Below are positions 24,792 through 34,922 of a DNA stretch of 64,000 bases, piece by piece (within the stretch, counting starts at the first letter, position 1; every line of letters begins with the position of its first letter). The stretch is from Paenibacillus sp. GSMTC-2017. GTDB taxonomy: Bacteria; Bacillota; Bacilli; Paenibacillales; Paenibacillaceae. The stretch is taken from contig NZ_JAECMT010000004.1 in assembly GCF_016019935.1 (NCBI RefSeq), forward strand, positions 434,833 through 498,832, given 5' to 3'. The notes below the pieces were generated by a model. It did not search any database. It was not told where the DNA came from and was given only the letters and a program-made list of their open reading frames with translations. Made by a program: the position numbers and the translations under genes.

Positions 24792-27700
24792 TTATTGAAG
24801 CTGAAGTAGCTTTTTAATCAAAACAGCTGATTCTGCTCGGGTTGCGTAATTAGTAGGGTCGAATTGCTGGTCACCTTTCCCTTGCATTAAACCCGTGTCC
24901 ACCATAAGTTTTACAGCGTCTTTTGCCCATGAAGAGATAAGGTTAGCATCTTTAAATTGTCCTTGAGAATCTGTTTCTTTAGCAGGTACATCTTTACCAA
25001 GGTACTTTAGAGCTTTACTAATCATGACAGCCATTTCTTCGCGTGTAATTGATTTGTTTGGTGCATATTGATCTTTATCGACGCCAGATACTAGTCCTAA
25101 TTTCAATGCGGTGTTAATATCATCGAAATACCATGCTTTTGTATCAACATCTTTAAATGTACTAGTCGATTGCTTAGTATCTTCTTCAATGCCAAGAATA
25201 CGAATAAGCAATGATGTAAACTCGGCTCTCGAAATGTCATTTTGCGGATTAAACGATCCTTTGCTATTTCCTTTAACGATATAACGAGAAGCAAGCCAAG
25301 AAATGTCCTTGTCTGCCCAATGTCCTTTCATGTCACTGAAAGATATCTGCTGATTGATTAGATATAAAACATCACTTGTTAGATTTGTAGCTTCTACAAT
25401 TTGACTAGTGCCTTGTTGAATAGTACGTGACGGTACATACACCCATTCATTTGTACGAGCATTCTTTTTCACTAGTATAACGTCACCTGAATAGTTAGTT
25501 GGCAAAAGAACCTGCGATGAAAGCCAGTCTACTTCGACCTTTTTATCACCACTCTGTACATACATCTTTACTGGTAGAGACGTAGCAACAATTTTGCTAT
25601 TAGTGTCTGTAGGGCTGGATTGTTGTGTTTCTACCACTAGTTGTAATGACTTATCTTTATCGCCAAACTGTTCGGCAATCCAGTTCTCATCGATTTGTTT
25701 TAAGTTAAACTTAGCGATGCCAGCTGTTGACTTAAACTGCATGTATCCGCTTGGCAAGTCTGCTTTTCCTTTAAGTATTGCATCAAGCGGGATGCTGATT
25801 GTGCCAGCTAACTCTAGCTCGATTTGATTCTTTTTGCTCTTGGTGAGCGTTGAGATGACGTTTTTCCAGTCTACTTGCTTCATGTCACCTTTAATTTGTA
25901 GACCTTCACTCGTTTCTACTAGCTCAGATGATGAAGGCATACCGCCGCCACCGCCTCCACCTGGCGGACGTGTTCCTCCAGTACCACCACTCGAAATGAA
26001 GTTTAGGTTTGTTAGCTTCTCTGGCAATATAACATCGTCCACTGCTACTTGAATATCAATTTTTTCGGGTGCGGAGTAGGTTGCGGTTATAAAGTGGATG
26101 GATTCCTCTTTTGTATCAAATGATCCATCACCATTTAGGTCTTCCCCTACCTGTATATCTTTAATTACTAGATTTCCGCTTGCTAGCTCATTCGTACCAG
26201 CTTTTAGTGGCAGTAGTTTAAAATTATCTCGTGTTACATTTCCGTAACCGGATCCATGTTCATTATCTAATATAACTTTAAAAGTAAAATCTTTATTAAC
26301 AGAAGGTGTACTAGGTGTTGTATGTTGTAGTACTTTACTTTTATTTAGTGTACTTGTCCAGCGCAAAGTAGTATTAATGCCTTCTTTAGTTTGCAGAGGC
26401 GCTACAGTTTCGACAAAGAAGTCAGTGTTCATTTTTGCAGCAGTTAAAACAAGATATGGATGATAGGAAGACATTCCAACCATTATAGTAAAATCTACGT
26501 ACTTTTTAATGCCTTGATCTAAGTAATAGACTTTTAAACCTTGTTTAATTTCCTCATCACTTACACCGGCCAAATCAAGATAGAACCCCCCTAAAACATT
26601 GGAGTACTGCTCCATTCCTGTTACTACTTTATCCGGTCCTGGAGTCTTATAGTCATAAGTTCCACCATTAGTTGTCCATAAACCTTGTGCATTACCAGCT
26701 TCAACAGAAATGCTGTACAACGTATCTAGAGATAAATTAGTAATTTTGTACGAGTGAAAATCAGCGGGTACAGTATCAATGACTTCCCCATTTGCTATAA
26801 TCCGATATTGCGTTATTCCTGTTACATCATGTGCTGTACCCCAATTAATCAAAACGCTTGAAGAACTAAGAGTATGTAAATCTATGATCCCTGAGTCGAG
26901 CCACCAAATCGGATTATTATTAGTAGAATCGTTTTTAGTAGCTATCAATACATTATTCTTTTTTCCGAGTAGTAATGCATCGTAGTAGAAATAAATATCA
27001 ACAAGTTCGACGGAACTTGACGAAAAAGTGAATGTAAACTGTTTTTTTGTATTCCCCATCTTAATTTCTTTCAAGACGAAGGTTTCATCCATCAATTGAT
27101 CTGTGCCTGCCTTGTAGGCTTTCGCAGACAGTTTCGACGTTTCAAATCCTGTATAAGGCATAATCAAAGCCGCCATAAAATCATTATTTATAGAAGGCTT
27201 AAGAGGGAATGTAGTATATACTACTTCGGTATTATTTTCACTGAGTGACCAACTTACTGTACGATCTAACGTTTCGGGCAGCTTAAATTTGTCGGAAAAA
27301 CTAACGTTATATTGTTGTCCAACAATAGGGTTTTTAATTTGTAAAACTATTTTTCCGAAAATAAAGTCAGAACTGACTACAGTAAAGTCCACTGCTTCTT
27401 TGCTGTTTTCAGATGTTATCGTAATTTCTTTTTTCATATCGAAAGGGGTTAATCCGCTTGTAAAAGTAACTTCGAGTTCACCAAATTTAATGTACTCATA
27501 AATTTGAAATACTTTTGCTGGAAATTGAGCGTGGCCTCCTTTTACAACGATAGTCGTTGCTTCACTTGAATTACCATATCTATCAGTCACAAATGCTTTA
27601 AGTACTGCTCCTGCTGGTGAAGGGGATTTTAGATACACTTGAAACGTTCCTTCTTCTCCTACAGGATGAGCTGTCCATAATCCATTCTCTAATTCAATCG

Positions 27701-29060
27701 ATATGATTGAGTTTGGCTCAGCTGTGCCAGAAACAAGGTTATCATGATAGTAAACATCATCAACGATAGGTTTATTAGGAGGAGTCACATCACTATTTTC
27801 TGGAACAGCAACACGAATGTCGAGCGCCTTTCCTTTATTCAGTTTTTGCCTAGAGATTGCTGTACTGTTTTGTACGTTATCGTATACGATAACACCGTTC
27901 AAGATCCAATAACCTTTATAATGCGAATCTGAAACCGATAATCGACTGGTATATTTTTTATGAGCATAGTCGTAGTATAATCTTACATTATGTGAAATTG
28001 GATATTCGTTAATTGTAATGAAATAATTTAAATCAATATGTTTTATACCTGAGAGATTATCACTAGCTGTTGCTTCGAAGTTAATGGTTCCACCAGCATC
28101 AATAGAGTTTTGACTTATTTTAATATCTAATAATGTTGGTGGAACAGTATCTTCATTTTCATTAATAACATTTATATCCAACTTATAAGATTCCGTCAAC
28201 ATTAGTCTATTATGAGTAGTACTATTCCCGATGGCATCTTTTATATAAATTCGATCTATGGTCCAAAGCCCTTTTTGATCATATGCACTGAAATTTAGTT
28301 GGGCATGCCATTTTCCAGTGTGAGAATTATAAAGTGCTTTTGCATATTTATTATTGTCGTTTTTCAGGTTTGGAGATGAATAATAAATTTCTATAGAATC
28401 AACACCTGACTTATTATCTTTAGCAGAAATAGTAAGTTGAACAGTACCGGGAGCATTTATTTCATTTGTACTGATATCAATATTTTGTAGAATTGGATCT
28501 TCAATATCACCACCAGTAGGGTTTATTACCATAAAATCATACTTTCCGTTATCATCGAGCTGATATCTAAGTAGAGAAGTGACATTAAATGATTGATCAT
28601 ACATCATCATGTGTTGAAATTCTACTGTCCCATTGCCAGTATATTTATTAAATGTATGTTCAGCCTCCCACAAGTCATTTTTTGAGTTATATATTAATTC
28701 AAGTCTTATTGTTTCTGCATAGGCATTATTACTTGCAAAATAATTGTAGAGTAAAGAAAAACTTCTAATTCCGGAAAGGTCATCAGTAGCTTTAGCCTTA
28801 AAGTATACTGTTTCCCCTACAGTAGCTTTTTTTGGAGTTACATCGAGACTCACGAGCTCAGGAGGTGTAGTGTCCCTCGCCACTGTTGGTGCAGAAGATT
28901 CCAATGTCTCTGCAATCTTAGATGGTGTGGAAGGCTCCACATTCTCTACAGTTATTGGACTTGCACTGACTGTACCCGTTTCCTTATAAGGGAAAAAGGT
29001 GGAAGTAAACAAAACTAAAAACGCTAATAATGAAATTGTAATTCGTTTCAATCGATTCAT
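24792..29060 (-). CDS. Giant SLH-anchored surface protein, Ig/FN3 modules
   Basis: A 1,422-residue secreted protein. Order: signal peptide (1-35); three Ig-like repeats beginning DTTPPELVSLD, DPILQNIDIS and DTVPPTLLDIK (about 64-175, 187-297, 304-417); a Big_6-like domain (425-507); module M1 (about 510-705); an FN3 domain (722-800); module M2 (about 810-1015), which repeats M1 (KAGTDQLMDETFVLKEI and KAGTNELASGNLVIKDI) and carries a DLNGDGSFD calcium-type loop; a Gly-rich linker; and three SLH domains (from about 1240), which bind pyruvylated wall polymer. The ATG at 29060 abuts its AGGAG; an in-frame TTG three codons later (29051) has a normal spacing and may be the true start. It is a non-enzymatic adhesin or stalk as far as seen. 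Confidence 0.88.
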   Translation of the reverse strand: MNRLKRITISLLAFLVLFTSTFFPYKETGTVSASPITVENVEPSTPSKIAETLESSAPTVARDTTPPELVSLDVTPKKATVGETVYFKAKATDDLSGIRSFSLLYNYFASNNAYAETIRLELIYNSKNDLWEAEHTFNKYTGNGTVEFQHMMMYDQSFNVTSLLRYQLDDNGKYDFMVINPTGGDIEDPILQNIDISTNEINAPGTVQLTISAKDNKSGVDSIEIYYSSPNLKNDNNKYAKALYNSHTGKWHAQLNFSAYDQKGLWTIDRIYIKDAIGNSTTHNRLMLTESYKLDINVINENEDTVPPTLLDIKISQNSIDAGGTINFEATASDNLSGIKHIDLNYFITINEYPISHNVRLYYDYAHKKYTSRLSVSDSHYKGYWILNGVIVYDNVQNSTAISRQKLNKGKALDIRVAVPENSDVTPPNKPIVDDVYYHDNLVSGTAEPNSIISIELENGLWTAHPVGEEGTFQVYLKSPSPAGAVLKAFVTDRYGNSSEATTIVVKGGHAQFPAKVFQIYEYIKFGELEVTFTSGLTPFDMKKEITITSENSKEAVDFTVVSSDFIFGKIVLQIKNPIVGQQYNVSFSDKFKLPETLDRTVSWSLSENNTEVVYTTFPLKPSINNDFMAALIMPYTGFETSKLSAKAYKAGTDQLMDETFVLKEIKMGNTKKQFTFTFSSSSVELVDIYFYYDALLLGKKNNVLIATKNDSTNNNPIWWLDSGIIDLHTLSSSSVLINWGTAHDVTGITQYRIIANGEVIDTVPADFHSYKITNLSLDTLYSISVEAGNAQGLWTTNGGTYDYKTPGPDKVVTGMEQYSNVLGGFYLDLAGVSDEEIKQGLKVYYLDQGIKKYVDFTIMVGMSSYHPYLVLTAAKMNTDFFVETVAPLQTKEGINTTLRWTSTLNKSKVLQHTTPSTPSVNKDFTFKVILDNEHGSGYGNVTRDNFKLLPLKAGTNELASGNLVIKDIQVGEDLNGDGSFDTKEESIHFITATYSAPEKIDIQVAVDDVILPEKLTNLNFISSGGTGGTRPPGGGGGGGMPSSSELVETSEGLQIKGDMKQVDWKNVISTLTKSKKNQIELELAGTISIPLDAILKGKADLPSGYMQFKSTAGIAKFNLKQIDENWIAEQFGDKDKSLQLVVETQQSSPTDTNSKIVATSLPVKMYVQSGDKKVEVDWLSSQVLLPTNYSGDVILVKKNARTNEWVYVPSRTIQQGTSQIVEATNLTSDVLYLINQQISFSDMKGHWADKDISWLASRYIVKGNSKGSFNPQNDISRAEFTSLLIRILGIEEDTKQSTSTFKDVDTKAWYFDDINTALKLGLVSGVDKDQYAPNKSITREEMAVMISKALKYLGKDVPAKETDSQGQFKDANLISSWAKDAVKLMVDTGLMQGKGDQQFDPTNYATRAESAVLIKKLLQLQ

Positions 29061-29403
29061 CTCCTATTCTGAATAAAAAACATGTGTGTGACAGAGATAC
29101 TACTTAATAACTAAATAGTATGGGAAAATATCGCAATTCCCTAGGACATTATATCTAAACGCAGACGGATAAGATATCGTTTTTTTATCTCTGACATTCA
29201 TTTCAATAAGATCATCACAATTTATGGTTTTAATAGAAAAAAGAGCAGTGCTTGAGCTATAAAAATAGCAAATTATTGCTCTTTTTATATGGACATATGC
29301 CATGAGTTTAGATAGCTCAAAATAATGCATCTATCCAGCGAAACCTTTAGATGAATAGATGCATCTATATGAATAAGTAATATTATTACAGGAGGAATCG
29401 ACA
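29061..29403. other. Intergenic region between two secreted-protein genes
   Basis: A 343-bp gap between divergent genes. Apart from the hairpin at 29237-29286 it holds an inverted repeat, TGCATCTAT (29326-29334) and ATAGATGCA (29355-29363), just ahead of the 29404 gene. No gene is supported; a 76-codon open frame on the minus strand lacks a ribosome site and composition of a gene. Confidence 0.5.
29237..29286. terminator. Possible terminator hairpin in the divergent gap
   Basis: AAAAAAGAGCA and TTGCTCTTTTT arms with an inner GCTAT/ATAGC stem. It lies upstream of both genes, so it may be an attenuator or a relic. Confidence 0.4.
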
Positions 29404-30342
29404 GTGAGAAAATATCTATTTGGATTTGTATGCGGGATCGTGTTCGCAAGTGCTTCGGCTGTTTATGCTAATGATGGAATTAGAGCTATTCTATTTCCAG
29501 TGAAGTACGAGTTTAACGGGGTAGAAAGAGAACTTGAACCAGGGTACCATACTTTGAAACACGATGGTCGTACATATGTGCCAGTACGCTATATGGCAGA
29601 GAGCTTGGATGCAGTGGTTATTTATGATGAAGCCAAAAAGACGATTCGAGTGGATGACCGTTTTGATGCAATTAGTTTTGTTGGCGGGGTGAAGGCGGGT
29701 CACCTGAAAGTGGTGAAGGATGGAAATAAGAGTAAAGTTACAGGGGAGTTGTATGCGGGTCAACGTTATTTTGACTCTTTGTATGAAAGAATGATGGCGG
29801 CAGAAGATCCTAATAAGGTAGAGCTTAATGCTCATCTTGCGTTTTATGATGATTCTAGTAAGTTGCTTGGAAAAGTAGCGATAAAAGTGCCCTTCACTAC
29901 AAAGGGCGATCAGCTAAAGGAGATTGAAGCGATAACGGAGCAGGATGTAACGGGTTATTCTTTCGCTACTTTAGAAAATGTGTGGCCTGTACCGCACGAT
30001 AGTTTTCTACCACCCGACCTACATGTGAAGGATAAGTCTGGCCTTCTAGGTGTTGGATATATGGAAACGATAAAGAGCGGGGAATATACGAAGGTAAGAT
30101 TTCCAATGGGAGTGTTTAAGGAAGGTAACTATCGAATTGAAGCAGTTGTGACGTACTATGACGAACAAGGAAAGGTGCTCGGAACGGCAGAGATCAACAC
30201 GTTGAGTGAAGGTCCGGTAGATGTGCCATCAGGAGAACAAATTAATATCGTTGACTATGAAACCGCTGGCAAAGGTGATTTTACTAAAGCAGCTCGTTAT
30301 ACGCTTGATGTCATTTCCTCAAAACTAGTAGCAGAAAAATAG
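29404..30342 (+). CDS. Secreted protein with copper-amine-oxidase-N-like domain
   Basis: A 312-residue protein with an N-terminal signal peptide (MRKYLFGFVCGIVFASASAVYA). Next comes a stalk-type domain of the copper amine oxidase N1 class, seen in FNGVERELEPGYHTLKHDGRTYVPVRYMAESLDA and VIYDEAKKTIRV. The rest (about 95-312) is beta-rich and not recognised. The GTG start follows a clear CAGGAGGAA site. There is no catalytic copper amine oxidase part, and this domain is common in Paenibacillus surface proteins, where it is thought to be structural. Confidence 0.82.
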   Translation: MRKYLFGFVCGIVFASASAVYANDGIRAILFPVKYEFNGVERELEPGYHTLKHDGRTYVPVRYMAESLDAVVIYDEAKKTIRVDDRFDAISFVGGVKAGHLKVVKDGNKSKVTGELYAGQRYFDSLYERMMAAEDPNKVELNAHLAFYDDSSKLLGKVAIKVPFTTKGDQLKEIEAITEQDVTGYSFATLENVWPVPHDSFLPPDLHVKDKSGLLGVGYMETIKSGEYTKVRFPMGVFKEGNYRIEAVVTYYDEQGKVLGTAEINTLSEGPVDVPSGEQINIVDYETAGKGDFTKAARYTLDVISSKLVAEK

Positions 30343-30741
30343 GCTTAATTACAACAATAGTGTTTGACGTAACGCAACTGATTAGGGTGCACAATTGGCA
30401 AGCGGGTAAGCATAGTAGTTGTTATTAATGTTAGCGCACATTTCCGAACGTATGGCTAACGAACCCAGTACCTCTTAGTTGACCAAATTGTACCGTTCGA
30501 AACGTTTAACGAACTCCGGAAAGCTTATTCCGAGTAGAGTGGCTATATTTCGCTCAAAAACAACGCGCTAACGACACTGGAGTTCGTTAGACGAATTTAC
30601 ACGTTATTTTCTTCCATATAAGCACAATACGATTCGTTAGCGGATCAGTATAATAGCTATTAGTAGAGTGCGTATTACAGAACTGCGTTTATCAAACGAA
30701 TACGTATATCGTCTACTCCAAAATGAAAAAATCGTTGCTCC
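30343..30741. repeat. Degenerate intergenic repeat with CTAACGAAC half-sites
   Basis: No gene is present in this 400-bp stretch. The motif (C/T)TAACGA(A)C or its complement occurs five times: near 30457, 30507, 30568, 30583 and 30633. TAACGAACTCCGG (30507-30519) and CTGGAGTTCGTTAG (30577-30590) form a 13-bp imperfect inverted repeat about 57 bp apart. Such dispersed non-coding elements are usual in Paenibacillus intergenic DNA; copies elsewhere could not be checked from one window. Confidence 0.45.
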
Positions 30742-30764
30742 CTAAGGAAGCAACGATTTTATTT
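30726..30764 (-). terminator. Terminator of the DinG-like helicase gene
   Basis: AAAATCGTTGCT and AGCAACGATTTT arms with an 8-nt loop; it overlaps the last codons and has a T-run on the minus strand. Confidence 0.8.
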
Positions 30765-32658
30765 GTTCTTGTACATCAGGGCGTGAAAGTTCTCGGCCCA
30801 TAATGGAAACTTTACCGCTATCCTCGCGTGAGCGGATTAGTCGGCCAATGCCTTGTCGTAAACGAAGCATCATATATGGCATATCGACTTCCTCGAATGG
30901 ATTTGCAGAGTCATTACGTCTAGCTGTAAACACTGGATCATTCGAAGGGAATGGCAAGTCCCAAATAATAACGTGGGACAGCGATGGACCTGGAATATCA
31001 AGTCCTTCCCATAACGTGACTGCACAAAGAACGCTTGTCTCATCGTTTTGGAACATAGAGATCAGGTGGCTAATTTCGGCACTTCCTTCATAGAAGAAAC
31101 GATAACCACTAACCGCTGACTCCCCAAGCTCGTCCATCTTCCCTTTGAATGCATTCAATTCCTCTTGGGAAGGGAACAAAATGAGCGAGCGACCACCTGT
31201 TTGCGCAATCAGATCAACGGTTTGCTCAAACTTATTCGTTTCGTCATTGTCAGGCAACAGTGCCACTTCCATTTGCTCCGAATAATCGTACGGAGATGGG
31301 ACGGAGAACGACAAGTACGTCTCAATGCCTAAATTACCCGAAATATAATCAAAGCTATCGTTGACCGATAATGTAGCGGAAGAGAATACAACCGGCATTT
31401 GTTGTCCGAATACTCTTTCCTTGAGCACTTCTTTAACTTTTTTCGGCATAAGCACTAAAGTAAGTTCATTCCGATCTTCAGTTACCCACGAAATAAGGTC
31501 TTTCGGCTTTTCAAACAGAGCAAGCGCAATGCCGATCATCTCGATATGTTCTTCTACGATTTTCATTTGATAAGAATCAAGCGTGTGCATACCGCTTTCG
31601 AATACTAGCTCTTCCTCAATCTGAGCTAATCGATCGCGAAGGCGCGAAACGGACCGTAACATGACGTCATCAAGAACAACTTCTTTCCGATCAGAGGCAG
31701 ACACTTTACGACTTGTCCGCTCTAAGAGGCGGAACAACGATTCGCTAGCTTCAATGGCGTCTTCAATAGCGACTGCGAACACCTCGCGAACTTCACCTTG
31801 CAATAGTCTTGTAACGATAGCCTCGAACACAGAATGTTTAAGCTTATACGTTAATGCATTTTGTGTAGCCGTTTCTAACAAATGTCCTTCATCGAATACG
31901 ACGGAACTATGCTCAGGAAGTAACGGAAGTTGACCTTCACGTTTTCTAGCATCATACGTCCACACATGCTCCATATAAAAATCATGGGAGCAGATGATGA
32001 GATCAGGCGCTTTCCGATAGTGGTCGCGAGAGATCGTCTGACCGCAGCGATGACGTTGACTACAGACAAGACAATCTTGGAACACGTCCCACCCAAGCTT
32101 ATCCCATTGCTCATCCGTTAGATCTGGATAGTCTTTACGATTGCCATACGGATAAAAAGCTTGCATCGTACTAGGTGTGTGAACAAAGTCAGGTAGACTG
32201 CGGTATATGTCACGATACATGCCATCTTCCAGCTCGAACGTTCTTACTTCATCTAGCTTGTTCAAACAAATATATTGGTCTGGAGATTTGCCAAGTCTAG
32301 CATCGATCGTTAAACCAAGATGTTTAGCAAGCTTAGCGATATCGCCTTCCGGCTTCACTAATTGCTCAATAAGTGATTCGTCCGCACAAGTAATAATCGC
32401 TGGTTTTCTTGTATATCGTGCATAACATAGCGCATAGAGCAGATAGACGATAGTCTTACCTGTACCTACGCCAGCTTCAGCAAAAATAGTGCCTTTGGTG
32501 CTATATGCTCGTTCCAACTGAAAAGCCATATAGATTTGCTCATCACGGGTTTCGAAACCTGCGTCAGGCAATACTTCATAAAACACGTCAGCAATCCAGT
32601 CGCTAGCCTGCTGTATAAAAGGGATTTTAGGATCTACAACAAAAGGGTAATTGCTCAA
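30742..32658 (-). CDS. DinG/Rad3-family iron-sulphur ATP-dependent DNA helicase
   Basis: A 638-residue superfamily-2 helicase of the XPD/DinG type, acting 5' to 3' on DNA. Walker A is AGVGTGKT (about 62-69) and the DEGH box is at 256-259. Four cysteines, C131, C196, C199 and C205 (DCLVCSQRHRC), lie between motif I and motif II, where XPD and DinG bind their 4Fe-4S cluster. Motif VI reads QGIGRLIRS. There is no N-terminal exonuclease domain, unlike Bacillus DinG, so it is the short YoaA-like form. The start is TTG after GGAGG. It is a single gene. Confidence 0.9.
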   Translation of the reverse strand: MSNYPFVVDPKIPFIQQASDWIADVFYEVLPDAGFETRDEQIYMAFQLERAYSTKGTIFAEAGVGTGKTIVYLLYALCYARYTRKPAIITCADESLIEQLVKPEGDIAKLAKHLGLTIDARLGKSPDQYICLNKLDEVRTFELEDGMYRDIYRSLPDFVHTPSTMQAFYPYGNRKDYPDLTDEQWDKLGWDVFQDCLVCSQRHRCGQTISRDHYRKAPDLIICSHDFYMEHVWTYDARKREGQLPLLPEHSSVVFDEGHLLETATQNALTYKLKHSVFEAIVTRLLQGEVREVFAVAIEDAIEASESLFRLLERTSRKVSASDRKEVVLDDVMLRSVSRLRDRLAQIEEELVFESGMHTLDSYQMKIVEEHIEMIGIALALFEKPKDLISWVTEDRNELTLVLMPKKVKEVLKERVFGQQMPVVFSSATLSVNDSFDYISGNLGIETYLSFSVPSPYDYSEQMEVALLPDNDETNKFEQTVDLIAQTGGRSLILFPSQEELNAFKGKMDELGESAVSGYRFFYEGSAEISHLISMFQNDETSVLCAVTLWEGLDIPGPSLSHVIIWDLPFPSNDPVFTARRNDSANPFEEVDMPYMMLRLRQGIGRLIRSREDSGKVSIMGRELSRPDVQEQIKSLLP

Positions 32659-32752
32659 TTACAGGGAGCCTCCAACTTTTTGATAAATACGATCCCTCCA
32701 TTATACCTTAAATCCGCACGAGATGTGAGCCAAGCTGTTTACAGTCTAGAAA

Positions 32753-33820
32753 TTACCACAGGTCTACAGGTCTTTTTAAAAAATTATTCCGTTTCTTCTT
32801 AGTGATCACAATATAAAACATTAGCAAAATATTAAACAAATTGACGTTATGCTTCATTGACATCCAGCAATAACGCAGAGCCTTCTTTTGTTCTGTTCGA
32901 TTGATATAACTCAGTGTGTAAAATTGTCTGGCCAAGGCATAGTCCGACAGAAGCAGCAGTTTCTTTCTTTGCGAAGGCTCAAAGCCTTCGATCTTTCTTC
33001 TGAGATGCATCTTAAAGGTCACGGTGCGTAAACCTATCAATTCAAGCTTGTTTAGTACATCTTTATTTTCAAAGAGTGTGTCAGGATCTAGTGTTTTCCT
33101 ATCACAGAAGAAATAAACGCTGTCTTGCGATAAATTGTATACAAAGTGAGGTTTACAATGTAGGGCAATACGACAATGATCAAAGAAGTTAATGATAAAG
33201 GCAGCATCTTCGCCGGCCTCAAATCCTTCGCCAAACAGTTCAAACGTATCTAGCAATGACCTCTTAAATACCATTGTAATAATGTTAAATATACTAAGTG
33301 TATCGGTAATATATTTTTCTAACAGTCCTGATTGGGCAGGAAAAACAATGACATCATCCTGCACTTCAAAGTTATTCCGCACGCTTTCCAGCCGTTTTTG
33401 ATAACTACTATCGTCGAATACATCCTTTACTTTACCGTTGACTTGTTCCTTCCAAAAGGCGAAGCAAATATCAACCTTGTTATCCTGTATAACTCGAATA
33501 CTATCTGTCAAATGATTATCAAACCATTGATCATCAGAGTCAAGAAAGGCGATATATTCACCTTTGGCCTGGAGCATCCCACAGTTTTTTGGCCCTGGAA
33601 CTCCTTTTGTGCGATCGTTCACGGCATATCTAATTCGGGCATCTTTACGTATATATTGTTCGATAAGTTCCTTCGTATTGTCTGTACTCCTATCATCCAC
33701 TATAATAAGCTCCCAATTCGTATAGGTCTGTTTTATTACAGACTCAATTGAGCTAGATATTATTGATGCACGGTTGTATGTTGCCAATATGACACTTACT
33801 AACGGTTGCTGCTGATTCAT
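32753..33820 (-). CDS. Family 2 glycosyltransferase A1
   Basis: A 355-residue cytoplasmic GT-A-fold transferase. N-terminus: SVILATYNRASIISSSIESV; nucleotide site around VDDRSTDNTK; metal motif DSDD at 94-97 (FLDSDDQW). The C-terminal half is shared only with its neighbours and ends KRPVDLW. It is last in the four-gene series on this strand and pairs with the gene at 35205 by shared sequences (FIINFFDHCRIA, SQDSVYFFCDR, NLFNILL). One unusual change: PGPKNCGM replaces SGARNCGM of the other three, so this copy may differ in donor binding. A good GAGGGA site precedes the ATG. The sugar donor and acceptor are unknown. Confidence 0.88.
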   Translation of the reverse strand: MNQQQPLVSVILATYNRASIISSSIESVIKQTYTNWELIIVDDRSTDNTKELIEQYIRKDARIRYAVNDRTKGVPGPKNCGMLQAKGEYIAFLDSDDQWFDNHLTDSIRVIQDNKVDICFAFWKEQVNGKVKDVFDDSSYQKRLESVRNNFEVQDDVIVFPAQSGLLEKYITDTLSIFNIITMVFKRSLLDTFELFGEGFEAGEDAAFIINFFDHCRIALHCKPHFVYNLSQDSVYFFCDRKTLDPDTLFENKDVLNKLELIGLRTVTFKMHLRRKIEGFEPSQRKKLLLLSDYALARQFYTLSYINRTEQKKALRYCWMSMKHNVNLFNILLMFYIVITKKKRNNFLKRPVDLW

Positions 33821-33860
33821 ATAAATGATCCCTCACTTTTCAATAATATAGATCATAGAA

Positions 33861-34922
33861 TTACCATAAATTTAAAGGTCTTTTTAGAAACTCTCCTCCG
33901 CTCTTTTTTGTAAAAATAATATGAAAAAGTAGTGCTACATTGTATGAATTTATATTGTGTTTAAGCGACATAAAGCAATAGTGCAGCGCTTTTCGCTTAT
34001 TTGGCTTACTGATGTAACTTAACGTATAGTACTGCCGTGCGAGCATTAAGCTTGCAATGAGATTAAGTTTCTTCTTATTTTGGAGCGACGTATCGTTTTG
34101 AACCCATTTTTTTAAAAAGAGCTTGTACTTGATCGATTGCAAAGCAATGGATTCAATTTTATTGAATACTTCCTTGTTTTTGTACAGCGTATCTGGGTCC
34201 AAATGTCGTCTGTTGCAAAATAAATAAACGCTGTCTGGCGACTGATTGTATACAAAATGTGATTTCGTAATTAAGGCAATCCGACATCGGTCGAAAAAGG
34301 GAATCATAAAAGCGATGTCTTCTGCAATTCCAAATTGTTCATTGAACAGGTCAAACTTTTGCAGCAAATCGCGTCTAAAAACCATCGTAGTAATGCAATG
34401 GAAATGTCGATCTATCGTTAGGAAACGTTCTAGTAAGCCCTTTTCAAATACGATCGCATTCCCATTGACCTCGAAATCTTGCCGCATCTCCTGCAACAGC
34501 TGCTTCTCGATTTCATTTTCGAAACTATGATAGACGGTTTCACCGTGGCGTTCATCCCATAACGAGTAGCAAACATCGCTGTTCACTCTTTTGATCGTGT
34601 CCATACTATCTCTCAAATGAAAGTTATACCATTGGTCGTCGGAGTCCAAAAAGGTAATATAATCACCTCGCGCCAGTAGCATGCCACAGTTTCTAGCTCC
34701 ACTGACTCCTTTTCGTCTATCATTTACGGCATATTTAATTCGGTGATCGTTTTCGCTAAAAGAGGCAATGACCGTTTGTGTGTCATCCGTACATTTATCA
34801 CTGACGATAATTAATTCCCAATTCGTATAGGTTTGTTCTATAACGGATTTAATGGAAGATGAGATAATATGTGCGCGGTTATAGGTAGGTATGATAATGC
34901 TAACTAGTGGTTCTTCATTCAT
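33861..34922 (-). CDS. Family 2 glycosyltransferase B1
   Basis: A 353-residue GT2 enzyme. Conserved parts are the SIIIPTYNRAHIISSSI start, the SDKCTDDTQ nucleotide loop, SGARNCGM and the metal motif DSDD (93-96). B-type hallmarks shared with the gene at 36313 are RHFHCITTMVFRRDLLQ, GIAEDIAFMIPFFDRCRIA and the ending KRPLNLW. It is preceded by a 283-bp gap and followed after 40 bp by A1. The acceptor is unknown; a secondary wall polymer, S-layer glycan or capsule is possible in this kind of organism. Confidence 0.88.
   Translation of the reverse strand: MNEEPLVSIIIPTYNRAHIISSSIKSVIEQTYTNWELIIVSDKCTDDTQTVIASFSENDHRIKYAVNDRRKGVSGARNCGMLLARGDYITFLDSDDQWYNFHLRDSMDTIKRVNSDVCYSLWDERHGETVYHSFENEIEKQLLQEMRQDFEVNGNAIVFEKGLLERFLTIDRHFHCITTMVFRRDLLQKFDLFNEQFGIAEDIAFMIPFFDRCRIALITKSHFVYNQSPDSVYLFCNRRHLDPDTLYKNKEVFNKIESIALQSIKYKLFLKKWVQNDTSLQNKKKLNLIASLMLARQYYTLSYISKPNKRKALHYCFMSLKHNINSYNVALLFHIIFTKKSGGEFLKRPLNLW

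Noticed and set aside
29100-29330. 76-codon minus-strand frame between the SLH and stalk-domain genes
   Set aside because: No ribosome site and a composition typical of AT-rich intergenic DNA; it also includes the hairpin at 29237-29286.
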